The position numbers and the translations under genes are program-made. The notes under the pieces are model-generated. The model was not told the origin of the DNA and did not search any database. It was given only the letters and a program-made list of their open reading frames with translations. From Cupriavidus pampae (GTDB lineage: Bacteria; Pseudomonadota; Gammaproteobacteria; Burkholderiales; Burkholderiaceae), in assembly GCF_914271485.1 (NCBI RefSeq), contig NZ_CAJZAG010000001.1:124001-188000 (forward strand): a stretch of 64,000 nucleotides of DNA, in the 5' to 3' direction. Below, piece after piece: positions 41,608-50,152 of this stretch. Within the stretch, counting starts at the first letter, position 1. The number at the start of each line of letters is the position of its first letter.

Positions 41608-42813
41608 ATGAGCGAACCGTTCGACCTCAATGGCCTTGGCATCGACACGCTGGGCGTGCGCGCCGGCACGCTGCGCAGCGAATTCCACGAGCACTCGGAG
41701 GCGATGTACCTGACCTCCAGCTTCTGCTTCGGGACCGCGGCGGAAGCCGCCGAGCGCTTTGCCAACTCGGAAGAAGGCTACACGTACTCGCGCTTCACCA
41801 ATCCCACCGTGGCGATGTTCCAGTCACGGCTGGCCGCGCTCGAGGGCGCGGAGGCGTGCCAGGCCACGGCCTCGGGCATGAGCGCGATTCTGTCGGTGGC
41901 ACTGGCCACGCTGCAGTCCGGCGACCATATCGTGAGCTCGCGCTCGATCTTCGGGTCGACGATGACGCTGTTCAACACGGTGCTGGGCAAGTTCGGCGTG
42001 GAGACCACCTATGTCGATGGCGGCGATCTGGCGTCATGGCGTGCGGCCGTGCGTCCCAACACCAAGCTGTTCTTCCTCGAGACGCCGTCGAACCCGCTGA
42101 CCGAAGTGGCGGATATCGCCGCGGTGGCCGATATCGCGCACAACGCGGGCGCGTTGTTCGTGGTCGATAACTGCTTCTGCTCGCCGGCACTGCAGCAGCC
42201 GCTGAAGTTCGGCGCGGATGTCGTGGTGCATTCGGCCACCAAGCATATCGATGGCCAGGGCCGCGTACTTGGCGGCGCGATCGTCGGCACGCGCGACTTC
42301 ATCATGGGCAAGGTGTTCCCGTTCGTGCGGACCGCGGGCCCGACGCTGTCGGCGTTCAATGCGTGGGTCATGCTCAAGGGCATGGAAACGCTGGCGATCC
42401 GCATGGAGCGTCATTCGTCGAACGCGCTCACGCTGGCCGAGTTCCTCGAATCGCATCCGGCCGTGGCGCGTGTGTACCACCCGGCGCTGAAGTCGCATCC
42501 GCAGTACGAGACCGCGAAGCGTCAGCAGAGCGGCGGTGGCGCGATCGTGTCGTTCGAGCTCAAGGGCGCCACGCCCGAGCAGCAGCGTGCCAACGCCTGG
42601 CGTGTGATCGACAACACGAAGCTGTGCTCGATCACCGGCAACCTCGGTGACACGCGCACGACCATCACGCACCCGTACACCACCACCCACCTGCGCGTCG
42701 CCCCCGAAGCGAAGGCCGCGGCGGGCATCGGCGAAGGCCTGATCCGTCTGTCGGTGGGCCTGGAGTCGATCGAGGACCTGAAGGCAGACCTGCTGCGCGG
42801 ACTGGGTAACTAA
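41608..42813 (+). CDS. metZ: O-succinylhomoserine sulfhydrylase
   Basis: 401 residues of the Cys/Met-metabolism PLP family; makes homocysteine directly from O-succinylhomoserine and sulfide. The PLP lysine is in VVHSATKHIDGQGRVLGG (about residue 211). The start LNGLGIDTLGVRAGTLRS and the purF–metZ adjacency match MetZ of Pseudomonas and Burkholderia. It begins 17 bases after purF, suggesting co-transcription, and is followed by a bidirectional hairpin. Confidence 0.93.
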   Translation: MSEPFDLNGLGIDTLGVRAGTLRSEFHEHSEAMYLTSSFCFGTAAEAAERFANSEEGYTYSRFTNPTVAMFQSRLAALEGAEACQATASGMSAILSVALATLQSGDHIVSSRSIFGSTMTLFNTVLGKFGVETTYVDGGDLASWRAAVRPNTKLFFLETPSNPLTEVADIAAVADIAHNAGALFVVDNCFCSPALQQPLKFGADVVVHSATKHIDGQGRVLGGAIVGTRDFIMGKVFPFVRTAGPTLSAFNAWVMLKGMETLAIRMERHSSNALTLAEFLESHPAVARVYHPALKSHPQYETAKRQQSGGGAIVSFELKGATPEQQRANAWRVIDNTKLCSITGNLGDTRTTITHPYTTTHLRVAPEAKAAAGIGEGLIRLSVGLESIEDLKADLLRGLGN

Positions 42814-42828
42814 GTCCTTGGGTTTGCT

Positions 42829-42854
42829 CCCCTCTCCCTCTTGGGGGAGAGGGG
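42829..42854. terminator. Terminator between metZ and the ABC permease
   Basis: CCCCTCTCCC pairs perfectly with GGGAGAGGGG around a TCTTGG loop, in the gap between convergent genes. The stem is identical to that of the acnA terminator. Confidence 0.75.
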
Positions 42855-42877
42855 CCGGGAGAGAGGGCTCGCTTTTC

Positions 42878-43726
42878 TCACTTCAGCATGCGCCGCCGCA
42901 ACATCACCAGCGCCACGATCAGCGCCACCACCGCATAAGCCACCAGCACCCCCACATGCAACGCCGCATGCTGCACCGGCGTGCCCAGCATCAGCGGCCG
43001 GATCAACGCCACCGCATGCGATAGCGGCAGAAAGCCCGTGGCCGTACGCACGCCTTCCGGCAACTGCTCGAGCGGAAAGAACACGCCGGACAGCAACAGC
43101 ATCGGCGTAATCACCAGCGTCTGGTAGAACATGAAGAAGTCATAGCCCGGTGCAAACGCGGTGACGATCATCGCCAGGCTGGCGAACGTGATGCCGGCCA
43201 GCACGATCACCGGCAATGCCATCAGCGCGCCCGGCATCTGCGCGTAACCGAGCGCGCTCGCCACCAGCATGATGGCGGCACCCGACAGCACGGCCTTGCT
43301 GGCGGCCCATACGATCTCGCCCAGCACGACGTCGCCCAGCGTCAGCGGCGCGTGCATGATCGCCTCCCACGTGCGCTGGACATGCATGCGCGAGAACGCC
43401 GAGTACATCGCCTCGAAGCTCGCCGACATCATCACGCTGGAGGCCGTGGTACCCGCGGCAAGAAACGCGATATACGACACGCCGTTGACCTGGCCCACCA
43501 GCAGACCCAGCCCGAGCCCAAGCCCGAACAGATAGATCATCGGGTCGGCAAGATTGCCGATCATCGACGGAATCGCAAGCTTCTTCCACACCATGAAGTT
43601 GCGATACCACACCATCATCCAGTTGCGCGCGTTACGCGGCAGCAGCGGCTGAGGGTAGTGCGTGTGGATGGCGGCGGGGCGGGCTACCGCGGCCACGCCA
43701 GTATTTTGGGGATCCTGTTCGCTCAT
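42878..43726 (-). CDS. ABC-2 type exporter permease, NodJ-like
   Basis: 282 residues, about six membrane helices, ABC-2 family. DPMIYLFGLGLGLGLLVG and the cytoplasmic-side RTWEAIMHAPLTLGDVVLGEI are characteristic of the NodJ/DrrB class. With the adjacent ATPase it should form an exporter; NodIJ exports lipo-oligosaccharides in rhizobia, but non-symbiotic Burkholderiaceae carry close homologues of unknown substrate. The ATG follows the ATPase stop by 1 base on the minus strand. Confidence 0.88.
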   Translation of the reverse strand: MSEQDPQNTGVAAVARPAAIHTHYPQPLLPRNARNWMMVWYRNFMVWKKLAIPSMIGNLADPMIYLFGLGLGLGLLVGQVNGVSYIAFLAAGTTASSVMMSASFEAMYSAFSRMHVQRTWEAIMHAPLTLGDVVLGEIVWAASKAVLSGAAIMLVASALGYAQMPGALMALPVIVLAGITFASLAMIVTAFAPGYDFFMFYQTLVITPMLLLSGVFFPLEQLPEGVRTATGFLPLSHAVALIRPLMLGTPVQHAALHVGVLVAYAVVALIVALVMLRRRMLK

Positions 43727-43727
43727 C

Positions 43728-44639
43728 TCAATCTCTCATGTCGCGGCCGGTCAGCTTGAGGAACACGTCCTCGAGATTCGCGGGCCGGTGCAGGTAGCGG
43801 ATGCCCGCGCGGCCGTGCAAGGCGGCCAGCAGCGGCGCGGGCTCGCGCACGTAACAGTACAGCGTCTCGCCTCGCATCTCGCAGCGCTGGCCGAGCGGGC
43901 GGACCACTTCGTGGATCGGCTCGAGCTCATCGCCATAGATCTCCACGACATCGCACCCGATCTCGCTGTCGATCAATTCATGCGGCTTGCCTTCGGCAAT
44001 CTTGCGGCCGTTGTCGATCACGCACAGGTGGTCGCACAGCCGTTCGGCCTCTTCCATGAAGTGCGTGGTGAGCAGAATGGTTTTGCCCGCGGCGATCAAT
44101 GACTTCAGGCGCTCCCAGATCAGATGGCGCGCCTGCGGATCGAGGCCCGTGGTGGGTTCGTCCAACACCAGCAGATCGGGATCGTTGATCAGCGCGCGCG
44201 CCACGGTCAGGCGCCGGCGCATGCCGCCGGACAGATCGCGCACCTGCGCCTTGGCGCGATTCTCGAGCCGCGCGAACTCGAGGAGCTTCGGTACACGTTC
44301 TTCGATCACCGCGGACGACAGCCCGAAATAGCGGCCGAAGATGCGCAGATTCTCGATCACCGAGAAATCGGGATCGAGATTGTCGAACTGGGGCACCACG
44401 CCCACGCGCATGCGTGCCTGCGGCGCGCGCTGCGGAATCGGCTCGCCGCATAGCGTGAGTGTGCCGGATGCAGGGGTGGTGAGCCCCAGCAGCATGCGCA
44501 GCGTGGTGGTCTTGCCCGCGCCATTGGGCCCGAGCAGGCCAAAGCACTGGCCTCGCTGGACTTCGAGGTCAAGGTCGTCGACCACGACGGTGTCGCCGTA
44601 GAGTTTGCGCACCTTGCGCAGTTGAAGGATGGCGGTCAA
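43728..44639 (-). CDS. ABC exporter ATP-binding protein, NodI-like
   Basis: 303 residues. Walker A GPNGAGKT is at 37–44, the signature [15 protein letters not shown] follows in the middle, then Walker [14 protein letters not shown], the H-loop [12 protein letters not shown], and a C-terminal extension ending [12 protein letters not shown] typical of NodI/DrrA proteins. The start is TTG at 44639, with GAGG about 9 bases upstream and the family N-terminus TAILQLRKV. The longer open frame upstream is not hydrophobic or ABC-like and overlaps the divergent RhtB gene. It pairs with the permease downstream. Confidence 0.9.
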   Translation of the reverse strand: MTAILQLRKVRKLYGDTVVVDDLDLEVQRGQCFGLLGPNGAGKTTTLRMLLGLTTPASGTLTLCGEPIPQRAPQARMRVGVVPQFDNLDPDFSVIENLRIFGRYFGLSSAVIEERVPKLLEFARLENRAKAQVRDLSGGMRRRLTVARALINDPDLLVLDEPTTGLDPQARHLIWERLKSLIAAGKTILLTTHFMEEAERLCDHLCVIDNGRKIAEGKPHELIDSEIGCDVVEIYGDELEPIHEVVRPLGQRCEMRGETLYCYVREPAPLLAALHGRAGIRYLHRPANLEDVFLKLTGRDMRD

Positions 44640-44790
44640 GGCTGGCCTCGTTGGAATGCAATACCCGCCATTATGCCGATCGTCCCGTGACGCAATGCAG
44701 CACCAATAACATTGGCAGGGGACATGCAGACATCGACCGGACTTTGTACTACGCTGTGGCGACGACAACGATCCATACAGGGGCAGACGC

Positions 44791-45408
44791 ATGTCATTCG
44801 AACACTGGCTCGCCTTCGTGCTCACGAGCATCGTGATCCTGATCATTCCGGGGCCGACGATCCTGCTCGTGATCGGCGATGCGCTGGCCCATCGTGGCCG
44901 CAGCGCCTTCGCCACCGTGGCGGGCGTGGCCGCAGGGGACCTCACAGCGTTCACGCTGTCCATGGCCGGCCTCGGCGCCGTGCTGGCGGCGTCCGCAACG
45001 CTGTTCACGGCCCTCAAGTGGGCAGGCGCGGCCTATCTCGTGTATCTCGGCGTCCAGGCGCTACGCACGGCAGGCAAGGCCCACGCGATGCAGGTGTCGT
45101 CGCAGGCCGGCAGCGGGCGCCAGCGCTTTGCCAAGGCGTGGCTCGTGACCGCGCTGAATCCGAAGAGCATCGTGTTCTTCGTGGCGTTCGTGCCGCAGTT
45201 TCTCGATCCGCATCTCGGGTTCTGGCAGCAGGCGGTGGTGCTGATCCCGACGTTCGTCGTGATGGCGAGTGCCAATGCCATGGTCTACGCGCTGCTGGCG
45301 CGTTCGCTGGCCACGCGACTGACCACACGCCGCGCGCAGTCGAATGTGCAGCGCGCGGGCGGCATCACGCTGATCGGCGCGGGTGCGCTGATCGCAGCCA
45401 GGAGCTAG
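44791..45408 (+). CDS. LysE/RhtB family amino-acid exporter
   Basis: 205 residues with about six membrane helices. The N-terminal [21 protein letters not shown], with the G-P-(T/N) motif, and [17 protein letters not shown], then [21 protein letters not shown], are RhtB-family hallmarks. It likely exports homoserine, threonine or other amino acids by proton exchange; the substrate is not determinable here. Divergent from the NodI-like gene and convergent with rpsU, sharing a bidirectional terminator with it. Confidence 0.92.
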   Translation: MSFEHWLAFVLTSIVILIIPGPTILLVIGDALAHRGRSAFATVAGVAAGDLTAFTLSMAGLGAVLAASATLFTALKWAGAAYLVYLGVQALRTAGKAHAMQVSSQAGSGRQRFAKAWLVTALNPKSIVFFVAFVPQFLDPHLGFWQQAVVLIPTFVVMASANAMVYALLARSLATRLTTRRAQSNVQRAGGITLIGAGALIAARS

Positions 45409-45433
45409 TCGTCATCACACGAAAATCGAGGCG

Positions 45434-45470
45434 AAAAAAAACCGCCAGAAGCCTGGCGGTTTTTCTTTTT
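45434..45470. terminator. Bidirectional terminator between rhtB-like gene and rpsU
   Basis: ACCGCCAG pairs with CTGGCGGT around AAGC, with an A run before and a T run after, so both strands have a hairpin followed by U's. Confidence 0.95.
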
Positions 45471-45481
45471 GCTGACGCGAA

Positions 45482-45694
45482 TCAGTACAGCTTCTTCGGC
45501 AGCATTTGCATGCGGAGACGCTTGCGCAGGCGCGATTCAGCAGCCTTCTTCTTGCGCTTGCGCTCGGTCGTCGGCTTTTCGTAGGCCGTACGGCTCTTCA
45601 GTTCCACGATCAGGCCAGTCTGCAGAATGGCGCGACGGAAACGACGCATTGCAACTTCAACGGGCTCACCCGGTTTCAGAACGATCTTAGTCAA
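45482..45694 (-). CDS. rpsU: 30S ribosomal protein S21
   Basis: 70 residues, very basic. [32 protein letters not shown] and the C-terminal LPKKLY are diagnostic. S21 helps base-pairing of mRNA with 16S rRNA during initiation. The start is TTG at 45694, with AAGGA 7 bases before it; no ATG gives the conserved N-terminus. The predicted promoter at 45929–45957 would give a leader of about 230 bases, unusually long for so small a gene. Confidence 0.95.
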   Translation of the reverse strand: MTKIVLKPGEPVEVAMRRFRRAILQTGLIVELKSRTAYEKPTTERKRKKKAAESRLRKRLRMQMLPKKLY

Positions 45695-46104
45695 CTCAGT
45701 CCTTCAGGAAATGCCGCAGCAGCGGCGGTTCATGCGGGGGGAAACGTCGTCGCTGTCCGGCTCCGGAGCCATCGGCGACTGAGGTATGCACGCTGCGACA
45801 AAGTCGCGGTGCCCCCCGAGGACCTGCAAGAGAGTAATCGGGGTGTTCGAGCCAAATTTTCCTACGTAGGTAAAAACTTGGCGGCCTACCTGTTTCCTTG
45901 GATATTGCGCAAGTAATACGCCGGTAAGCTTTTACAGGTTTACGGGTCAAGCGTCAAGTGAAAGCGCCTTTCAACGCCTTCCCGCAGGCTACAAGTGTCG
46001 AAGTCTGCCTTCGGCGCATTCCACATGTTTCGGCGGCCGACGATGGACGGTCGGAGCGGGCACGTCTAGCTTTCAGTTCATGACGGACGACGCGCGAGGA
46101 AGTC
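45695..46104 (-). other. Intergenic region upstream of rpsU, no gene seen
   Basis: Bases 45695–45925 would be the rpsU leader. An open frame covers 45696–45950 on the minus strand but lacks a ribosome-binding site and has an atypical Cys/Arg/Pro-rich translation, so I do not call it a gene. The remainder holds the rpsU promoter and the upstream region of the carboxypeptidase, in which I see no clear promoter. Confidence 0.6.
45929..45957 (-). promoter_or_regulatory. Predicted rpsU promoter with a GTWWAC site in its spacer
   Basis: Minus strand: TTGACG (45957–45952), a 17-base spacer, then TAAAAG (45934–45929). The spacer contains GTAAAC (45943–45938). Confidence 0.5.
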
Positions 46105-47961
46105 ATGGGTAGATCGGGAATGCGAAGCACGCTGTGTGGCGTGGCCATGGCGGGCCTGCCCACCAGCATGCACGAGGTGCCTGCAACGTGGTCAGCGCGC
46201 GTTGTGCTGAACAGTGCGCACGACGCGGCGATGCTCGCGCGCGTGGCGGGCCATTATGGGCTCGCGGCCGGGTCAGAATCTGGCGACCGGCACGAGGTGG
46301 CAGTGGTCGAGCTGGGTGCGCATGCGCTGACGGCGCTGCGCAATGCCGGTGTCGCGGTCGAGGTGGACGAAATGGAGACCGCGCGCATCGCGCGCTTTCA
46401 GGCGCAGCAAGGGCCATCCCATGCGTCGCCATCTACGCCGTCGCGCAGCCAGCGCAGCGCGGTGCCCAATGCCTTCCATAGCGTGTCGGCCTGTTACCGC
46501 GGCGTGTCTCGCATCCAGACGGACATGGAAGAACTCGAGCGGCACTATCCGCAACTGGCGCGCGTCACGCTCGTTGGTCAGACCTGGAGCCAACGGCAAG
46601 CCACCACACTGCGCGATCTCGCGACGCGGGTCCTGCCGGCGCGCTGGGCGGCGGCATTGCCAGATCGCTTCGGTCGTGGGCGCCGCTATGGCATCGTGGC
46701 GCTGGTGCTCGGCAATCGCATGGCGCTACGGCGCAGGGCCATGCCGCGCATGGTCATCACCGCGGGACTGCACGCGCGCGAACTCGCGTCGTCGGAGGCG
46801 GCGATGCGGTTCGCCGAATGGTTGGTGCGGGGTTACGGTCAGGATGCCACCGCGACCTGGCTGCTCGACCACAACGAGTTCCACTTCGTCGTGCACGCCA
46901 ACCCCGATGGACGTGCAATGGCGGAGCAGGGCGTGTTGGCGCGTGGCGGCGGCTGGCGCAAGAATCTCAACGTCGTGGACGGACACTGCAGTACTTCGCC
47001 CGTCGACTCGGGTGTCGATCTCAATCGCAATTTCGTGCACGGATGGGGCGGCAATAGCCCGCACGCGTCTTCAAACGATCCGTGCGACGAGACGTATCGC
47101 GGGCCAGCGCCGCTATCGGAGCCCGAGTCGCAGGCGCTTACCCAATACATCGCCGGAATTCGCGGCGACGATGGCGAATACCACGGAGGCGTCCTTCGCG
47201 ATCTGCGTGCTGAACGGAACGATGGAGATGGCAGCAACGTAATGCGGGCCGACTACCCCGGGCCGGCCGACTACCCCGGGCTCTACGTGGATCTGCACAG
47301 TTTTGGCGGATGGATCCTCTGGCCCGATGGCGGTGGAGGGGTTTCCGCGCTCGCGCAGCGCATGGCGTGGCACACGCGCTATCGTGCAACGCAGCGTCTC
47401 CACTATCCGGTGGAGGGCGAGTCGACCGCGATGTTTCGCGCCGCGCTCGGCGTGCCTGCGCTGGTGGTGGAGCTCGCGAAGTCGTTTTACGAGCCCTGCT
47501 ACGAATTCCAACGTACGACGCTGCCGCCCGCGCTCGATGCCCTGCGCTATGCCGCCCGGACGCTGCGCGCGCCCCGCATGCTGGCGCGCGGCCCCGACGT
47601 GACCAGTGTGCGGCTTTCGGCGGCGCGCGTGCGGCAGGGCGAGGTCGTGACGATTGCGGCCACTCTCGACGGCGATCGTTATCGATACGATCGCGGCTTG
47701 CGCGGCCAGCCCGCCGTGCCGCGCAATCTGCCGCGGCGCGTGCTCACCGCGCATGCTTCGGTGCGCGTCATGCCGGATGACGCCAGCGTCCGACCGATCG
47801 CGCTACGTGTGATCGAACGACGGGGCGCGGCGGCGGAAGTATCCGGCACGCTGGATACCACGCATCTGCCGGCAGGGCGGCATCTCGTGTTCGTACAAGG
47901 GGTGGGATGGGGTGGCGTACGGGGTGCGCCCGATGCCGTGTTTCTCGACATCGCACCCTGA
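46105..47961 (+). CDS. M14-family zinc carboxypeptidase-like protein
   Basis: 618 residues. The zinc ligands of the carboxypeptidase A fold are visible: His223 and Glu226 in HARE, and His398 in DLHSFGG. Asn307–Arg308 in DLNRNF correspond to the substrate-carboxylate Asn-Arg pair, and Glu456 in ALVVELAKSFYE is the expected general base. HANPDGR is also typical. Residues 1–130 have no recognised domain and no convincing signal peptide; 475–618 may be a beta-rich accessory domain. Residues 383–393 contain a short duplicated ADYPG unit. It stands alone between rpsU and a tRNA gene, with no partner genes, and may be an accessory acquisition. Confidence 0.88.
   Translation: MGRSGMRSTLCGVAMAGLPTSMHEVPATWSARVVLNSAHDAAMLARVAGHYGLAAGSESGDRHEVAVVELGAHALTALRNAGVAVEVDEMETARIARFQAQQGPSHASPSTPSRSQRSAVPNAFHSVSACYRGVSRIQTDMEELERHYPQLARVTLVGQTWSQRQATTLRDLATRVLPARWAAALPDRFGRGRRYGIVALVLGNRMALRRRAMPRMVITAGLHARELASSEAAMRFAEWLVRGYGQDATATWLLDHNEFHFVVHANPDGRAMAEQGVLARGGGWRKNLNVVDGHCSTSPVDSGVDLNRNFVHGWGGNSPHASSNDPCDETYRGPAPLSEPESQALTQYIAGIRGDDGEYHGGVLRDLRAERNDGDGSNVMRADYPGPADYPGLYVDLHSFGGWILWPDGGGGVSALAQRMAWHTRYRATQRLHYPVEGESTAMFRAALGVPALVVELAKSFYEPCYEFQRTTLPPALDALRYAARTLRAPRMLARGPDVTSVRLSAARVRQGEVVTIAATLDGDRYRYDRGLRGQPAVPRNLPRRVLTAHASVRVMPDDASVRPIALRVIERRGAAAEVSGTLDTTHLPAGRHLVFVQGVGWGGVRGAPDAVFLDIAP
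47248..47280 (+). repeat. 18-bp tandem duplication in the carboxypeptidase gene
   Basis: GCCGACTACCCCGGGCCG (47248–47265) followed by GCCGACTACCCCGGG, coding for ADYPGP and ADYPG next to the third zinc ligand. Confidence 0.85.
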
Positions 47962-48014
47962 TGACGGGGTGGGGATCGATGAGCAAGGCAGAAAAGAAAA
48001 AGCAGAAAAGAAAA

Positions 48015-48040
48015 AAGGCCGATGCGCTTGCATCGGCCTT
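48015..48040 (-). terminator. Terminator of tRNA-Asn
   Basis: AAGGCCGATG pairs with CATCGGCCTT around a 6-base loop. On the minus strand it is followed by TTTTCTTTTC, 15 bases past the tRNA 3' end. Confidence 0.88.
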
Positions 48041-48054
48041 CGTTCTGTATTGGG

Positions 48055-48130
48055 TGGCTCCCCGACCTGGGCTCGAACCAGGGACCTACGGATTAACAGT
48101 CCGGCGCTCTACCAACTGAGCTATCGGGGA
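48055..48130 (-). tRNA. tRNA-Asn (anticodon GTT)
   Basis: 76 bases on the minus strand. Acceptor stem TCCCCGA/TCGGGGA is fully paired, the D arm contains AGCTCAGTTGGTAGAGC, and the anticodon stem-loop is CGGA-CTGTTAA-TCCG with GTT at 34–36. The T arm contains GGTTCGAGCC, and the CCA end is encoded (48055–48057). It has its own promoter and terminator, so it is a single-gene unit. Confidence 0.98.
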
Positions 48131-48145
48131 ACAGCTGAGAAAGAA

Positions 48146-48175
48146 ATTATAACCAGCTTCTCTTCGTTTCGTCAA
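48146..48175 (-). promoter_or_regulatory. Sigma-70 promoter of tRNA-Asn
   Basis: Minus strand: TTGACG (48175–48170), an 18-base spacer, then TATAAT (48151–48146). It ends 16 bases before the mature tRNA 5' end, a suitable distance. Confidence 0.88.
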
Positions 48176-48290
48176 CAACTTTTTGACGTTTTGATTTCCG
48201 TCGGAAGCCGCGGGTGAAACTCTGGTTCGCTGCCAGTCCTGCTCAACAGCGAGGCCGCATTATAGCGACGCTTTTTGATTTGTGCGACAA

Positions 48291-48314
48291 AAAAACCGCC
48301 CGGAGGCGGTTTTT
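48291..48314 (-). terminator. Terminator of the ferredoxin/NADP reductase gene
   Basis: AAAAACCGCC pairs with GGCGGTTTTT around CGGA, with A/T runs on both sides, 20 bases past the stop codon. Confidence 0.92.
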
Positions 48315-48333
48315 TTTGCGATCGATCGAAGGA

Positions 48334-49440
48334 TCAATCAAACACCGGCGAATCGACGCCGAGGATCTTATGCAGCTTCGGCGAAGTCGTCGTGTACTGC
48401 ATGTGGATCTTCTTCTCGGGGAAGATGTACGGCGCGGCGCCGAACGCTGCCAGCGCGGCTTCATGGAAGCCCGACAGGATCAGCTTCTTCTTGCCCGGAT
48501 ACGTGTTGATGTCGCCCACAGCGAAGATGCCCGGGATGTTCGTCTCGAACTTCTCGGTATCCACCTTGATCTGCTTGCGTTCGAGGTCCAGGCCCCATTC
48601 GGCGATCGGGCCGAGCTTCGGCGACAGGCCGAAGAACACCAGCAGATCGTCGAGCGGCAGGCGGCGCGTCACGCCGTCGGCGCCGGCCACCTTGACCTCG
48701 GTGAGCACGCCGTCCTTCTCTTCGTAGCCGGTGATCTGGCCGACCAGGAACTGCATCTCCATCTGTTCGCACAGATCCTTCATCTTGGCCACCGAGGCCG
48801 GCGCGGCGCGGAAACCATCGCGACGGTGCAGCACCACGATCGACTCGGCCTTGCCGTGCAGATCCAGTGCCCAGTCGAGCGCGGAGTCCCCACCGCCGAC
48901 GATCACGAGGTTGCGACCATGGAAGCGACCCGGTTCCTTCACGCGGTAGAACAGTTGCTTGCCGTCGAACTTGTCGATGCCTTCAACCTTGACCGTACGC
49001 GGCTGGAACGAACCCACGCCCGCGGCGATAAAGATGGTCTTGGTCAGGAAGCGGGTGCCGAGCGAGGTCTCGACGAAGAAGCGGCCGTCTTCCTGGCGCT
49101 CGACGATCGCGACTTCCTGGCCGAGGTGGAAAGTCGGCTCGAACGGCTCGATCTGCTTGAGCAGGCTGTCGGTCAGTTCCTGGCCTGTGCAGATGGGCAC
49201 GGCGGGAATGTCATAGATCGGCTTGTCGGGGTAGAGCTCGACGCACTGGCCGCCGACTACCTTGAGCGAGTCGATCACGTGCGCCTTGATCTCGAGCAGG
49301 CCGAGTTCGAAGACCTGGAAGAGACCGACCGGGCCGGCACCCACGATCAGCGCGTCGATTTCCAGCGGATGGCCGCCGGTGTTGCCACCGTTGCCTTGCT
49401 GGGTCGCGTCGGCCACGGGATTGGGAATGCTCAAGTCCAT
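48334..49440 (-). CDS. Ferredoxin–NADP+ reductase, thioredoxin-reductase-like type
   Basis: 368 residues. FAD loop [17 protein letters not shown] (about 30–46), [17 protein letters not shown], and NADPH loop [15 protein letters not shown] place it in the YumC/TrxR-like ferredoxin–NADP reductase family. The redox CxxC of true thioredoxin reductase is absent at the expected position, supporting FNR activity. [27 protein letters not shown] is the C-terminal FAD-contacting segment. It lies just downstream of the ferredoxin gene on the same strand, its likely electron partner. Confidence 0.93.
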   Translation of the reverse strand: MDLSIPNPVADATQQGNGGNTGGHPLEIDALIVGAGPVGLFQVFELGLLEIKAHVIDSLKVVGGQCVELYPDKPIYDIPAVPICTGQELTDSLLKQIEPFEPTFHLGQEVAIVERQEDGRFFVETSLGTRFLTKTIFIAAGVGSFQPRTVKVEGIDKFDGKQLFYRVKEPGRFHGRNLVIVGGGDSALDWALDLHGKAESIVVLHRRDGFRAAPASVAKMKDLCEQMEMQFLVGQITGYEEKDGVLTEVKVAGADGVTRRLPLDDLLVFFGLSPKLGPIAEWGLDLERKQIKVDTEKFETNIPGIFAVGDINTYPGKKKLILSGFHEAALAAFGAAPYIFPEKKIHMQYTTTSPKLHKILGVDSPVFD

Positions 49441-49525
49441 ATTCGTCCTGATACGTTGTGGGCACCGAAGTGCCCGGCATTGCGGGAAAGCGCGTGGGGA
49501 CGGCTTTCGTCTATCGTGTTAGAAA

Positions 49526-49849
49526 TTACCGCTGCAGGTATTGCAGCTTGTCGGTGACGTCCTTCCACTCTTCGGCTTCGGCCAGCGGGGCCTTGGTCTT
49601 GGTGATGGACGGCCAGAAGCGCGCGAGGTCGGCGTTCAGGGCGATGAAGTGCTGTTGATCGCCAGGCACGTCTTCCTCGGCGTAAATCGCGTTCACCGGG
49701 CATTCGGCCACGCACACTGCGCAATCGATGCATTCGTCGGGGTCGATGGTCAGAAAGTTCGGGCCTTCGCGGAAACAATCGACCGGACACACATCAACGC
49801 AGTCGGTGTAGCGGCAACGGATGCAGGAGTCGGTGACAACGTGAGTCAT
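49526..49849 (-). CDS. fdxA: 7Fe-type ferredoxin FdxA
   Basis: 107 residues. N-terminal cluster ligands in [19 protein letters not shown] and the second set [17 protein letters not shown] give one [3Fe-4S] and one [4Fe-4S] cluster, as in Azotobacter-type FdxA. The C-terminal extension of about 45 residues is usual for the family. It transfers low-potential electrons and likely exchanges with the adjacent FNR. 85 bases separate the two genes. Confidence 0.95.
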   Translation of the reverse strand: MTHVVTDSCIRCRYTDCVDVCPVDCFREGPNFLTIDPDECIDCAVCVAECPVNAIYAEEDVPGDQQHFIALNADLARFWPSITKTKAPLAEAEEWKDVTDKLQYLQR

Positions 49850-50152
49850 TTCGGTTCCAGAAAAACGGGTCGGTCTTCGATGGGAAGCAATATGGCCACT
49901 TATCGCCGGACGAGCGCCGGCCGTGGCCTTTCAAAGACCGCTATTGTAGCTGAGCCATCCGGCAAGGATAGCCACTCTATATAGCCAGGTAAGACAGTTT
50001 TCTTATTTCTTTATGTGAACCGAGCGCAAAAGTGTCCCAAAAGAGCCTGAAACCCGCGCCAGATCGTGCATTCCGGAAATTTGGAGAGTGATTCCAGCCT
50101 ACTATTCCCTTATATTTCCCGGGTCTTTTGCCCCGCTCTGGAGTTCAGTTCG
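49850..50152. other. Intergenic region between fdxA and the secreted-protein gene
   Basis: Divergent upstream regions of both genes; locally AT-rich near 49985–50030. A minus-strand TACAAT at about 49940–49945 could be the fdxA –10, but I could not find a matching –35. No coding ORF, RNA gene or palindrome was recognised. Confidence 0.5.

Noticed and set aside
43728..45017. Long start for the NodI-like ATPase, adding 126 residues
   Set aside because: The extra residues are antisense to the RhtB-type gene and not ABC-like. TTG 44639 has a ribosome-binding site and matches the family N-terminus.
45696..45950. 84-codon open frame immediately upstream of rpsU
   Set aside because: No ribosome-binding site, the start lies within the predicted promoter, and the translation is Cys/Arg/Pro-rich without hydrophobic pattern or recognisable motif. 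It is treated as rpsU leader.
48055..48130. tRNA-Asn as the attachment site of an integrated element
   Set aside because: No integrase, no duplicated tRNA 3' segment and no mobility genes are visible next to it.
48214..49557. 447-codon open frame antisense to the ferredoxin reductase
   Set aside because: Runs through the terminator and the whole reductase gene; it is a shadow.
49926..49960. fdxA promoter around a minus-strand TACAAT
   Set aside because: No acceptable –35 at 16–19 bases; left as a note in the intergenic entry.
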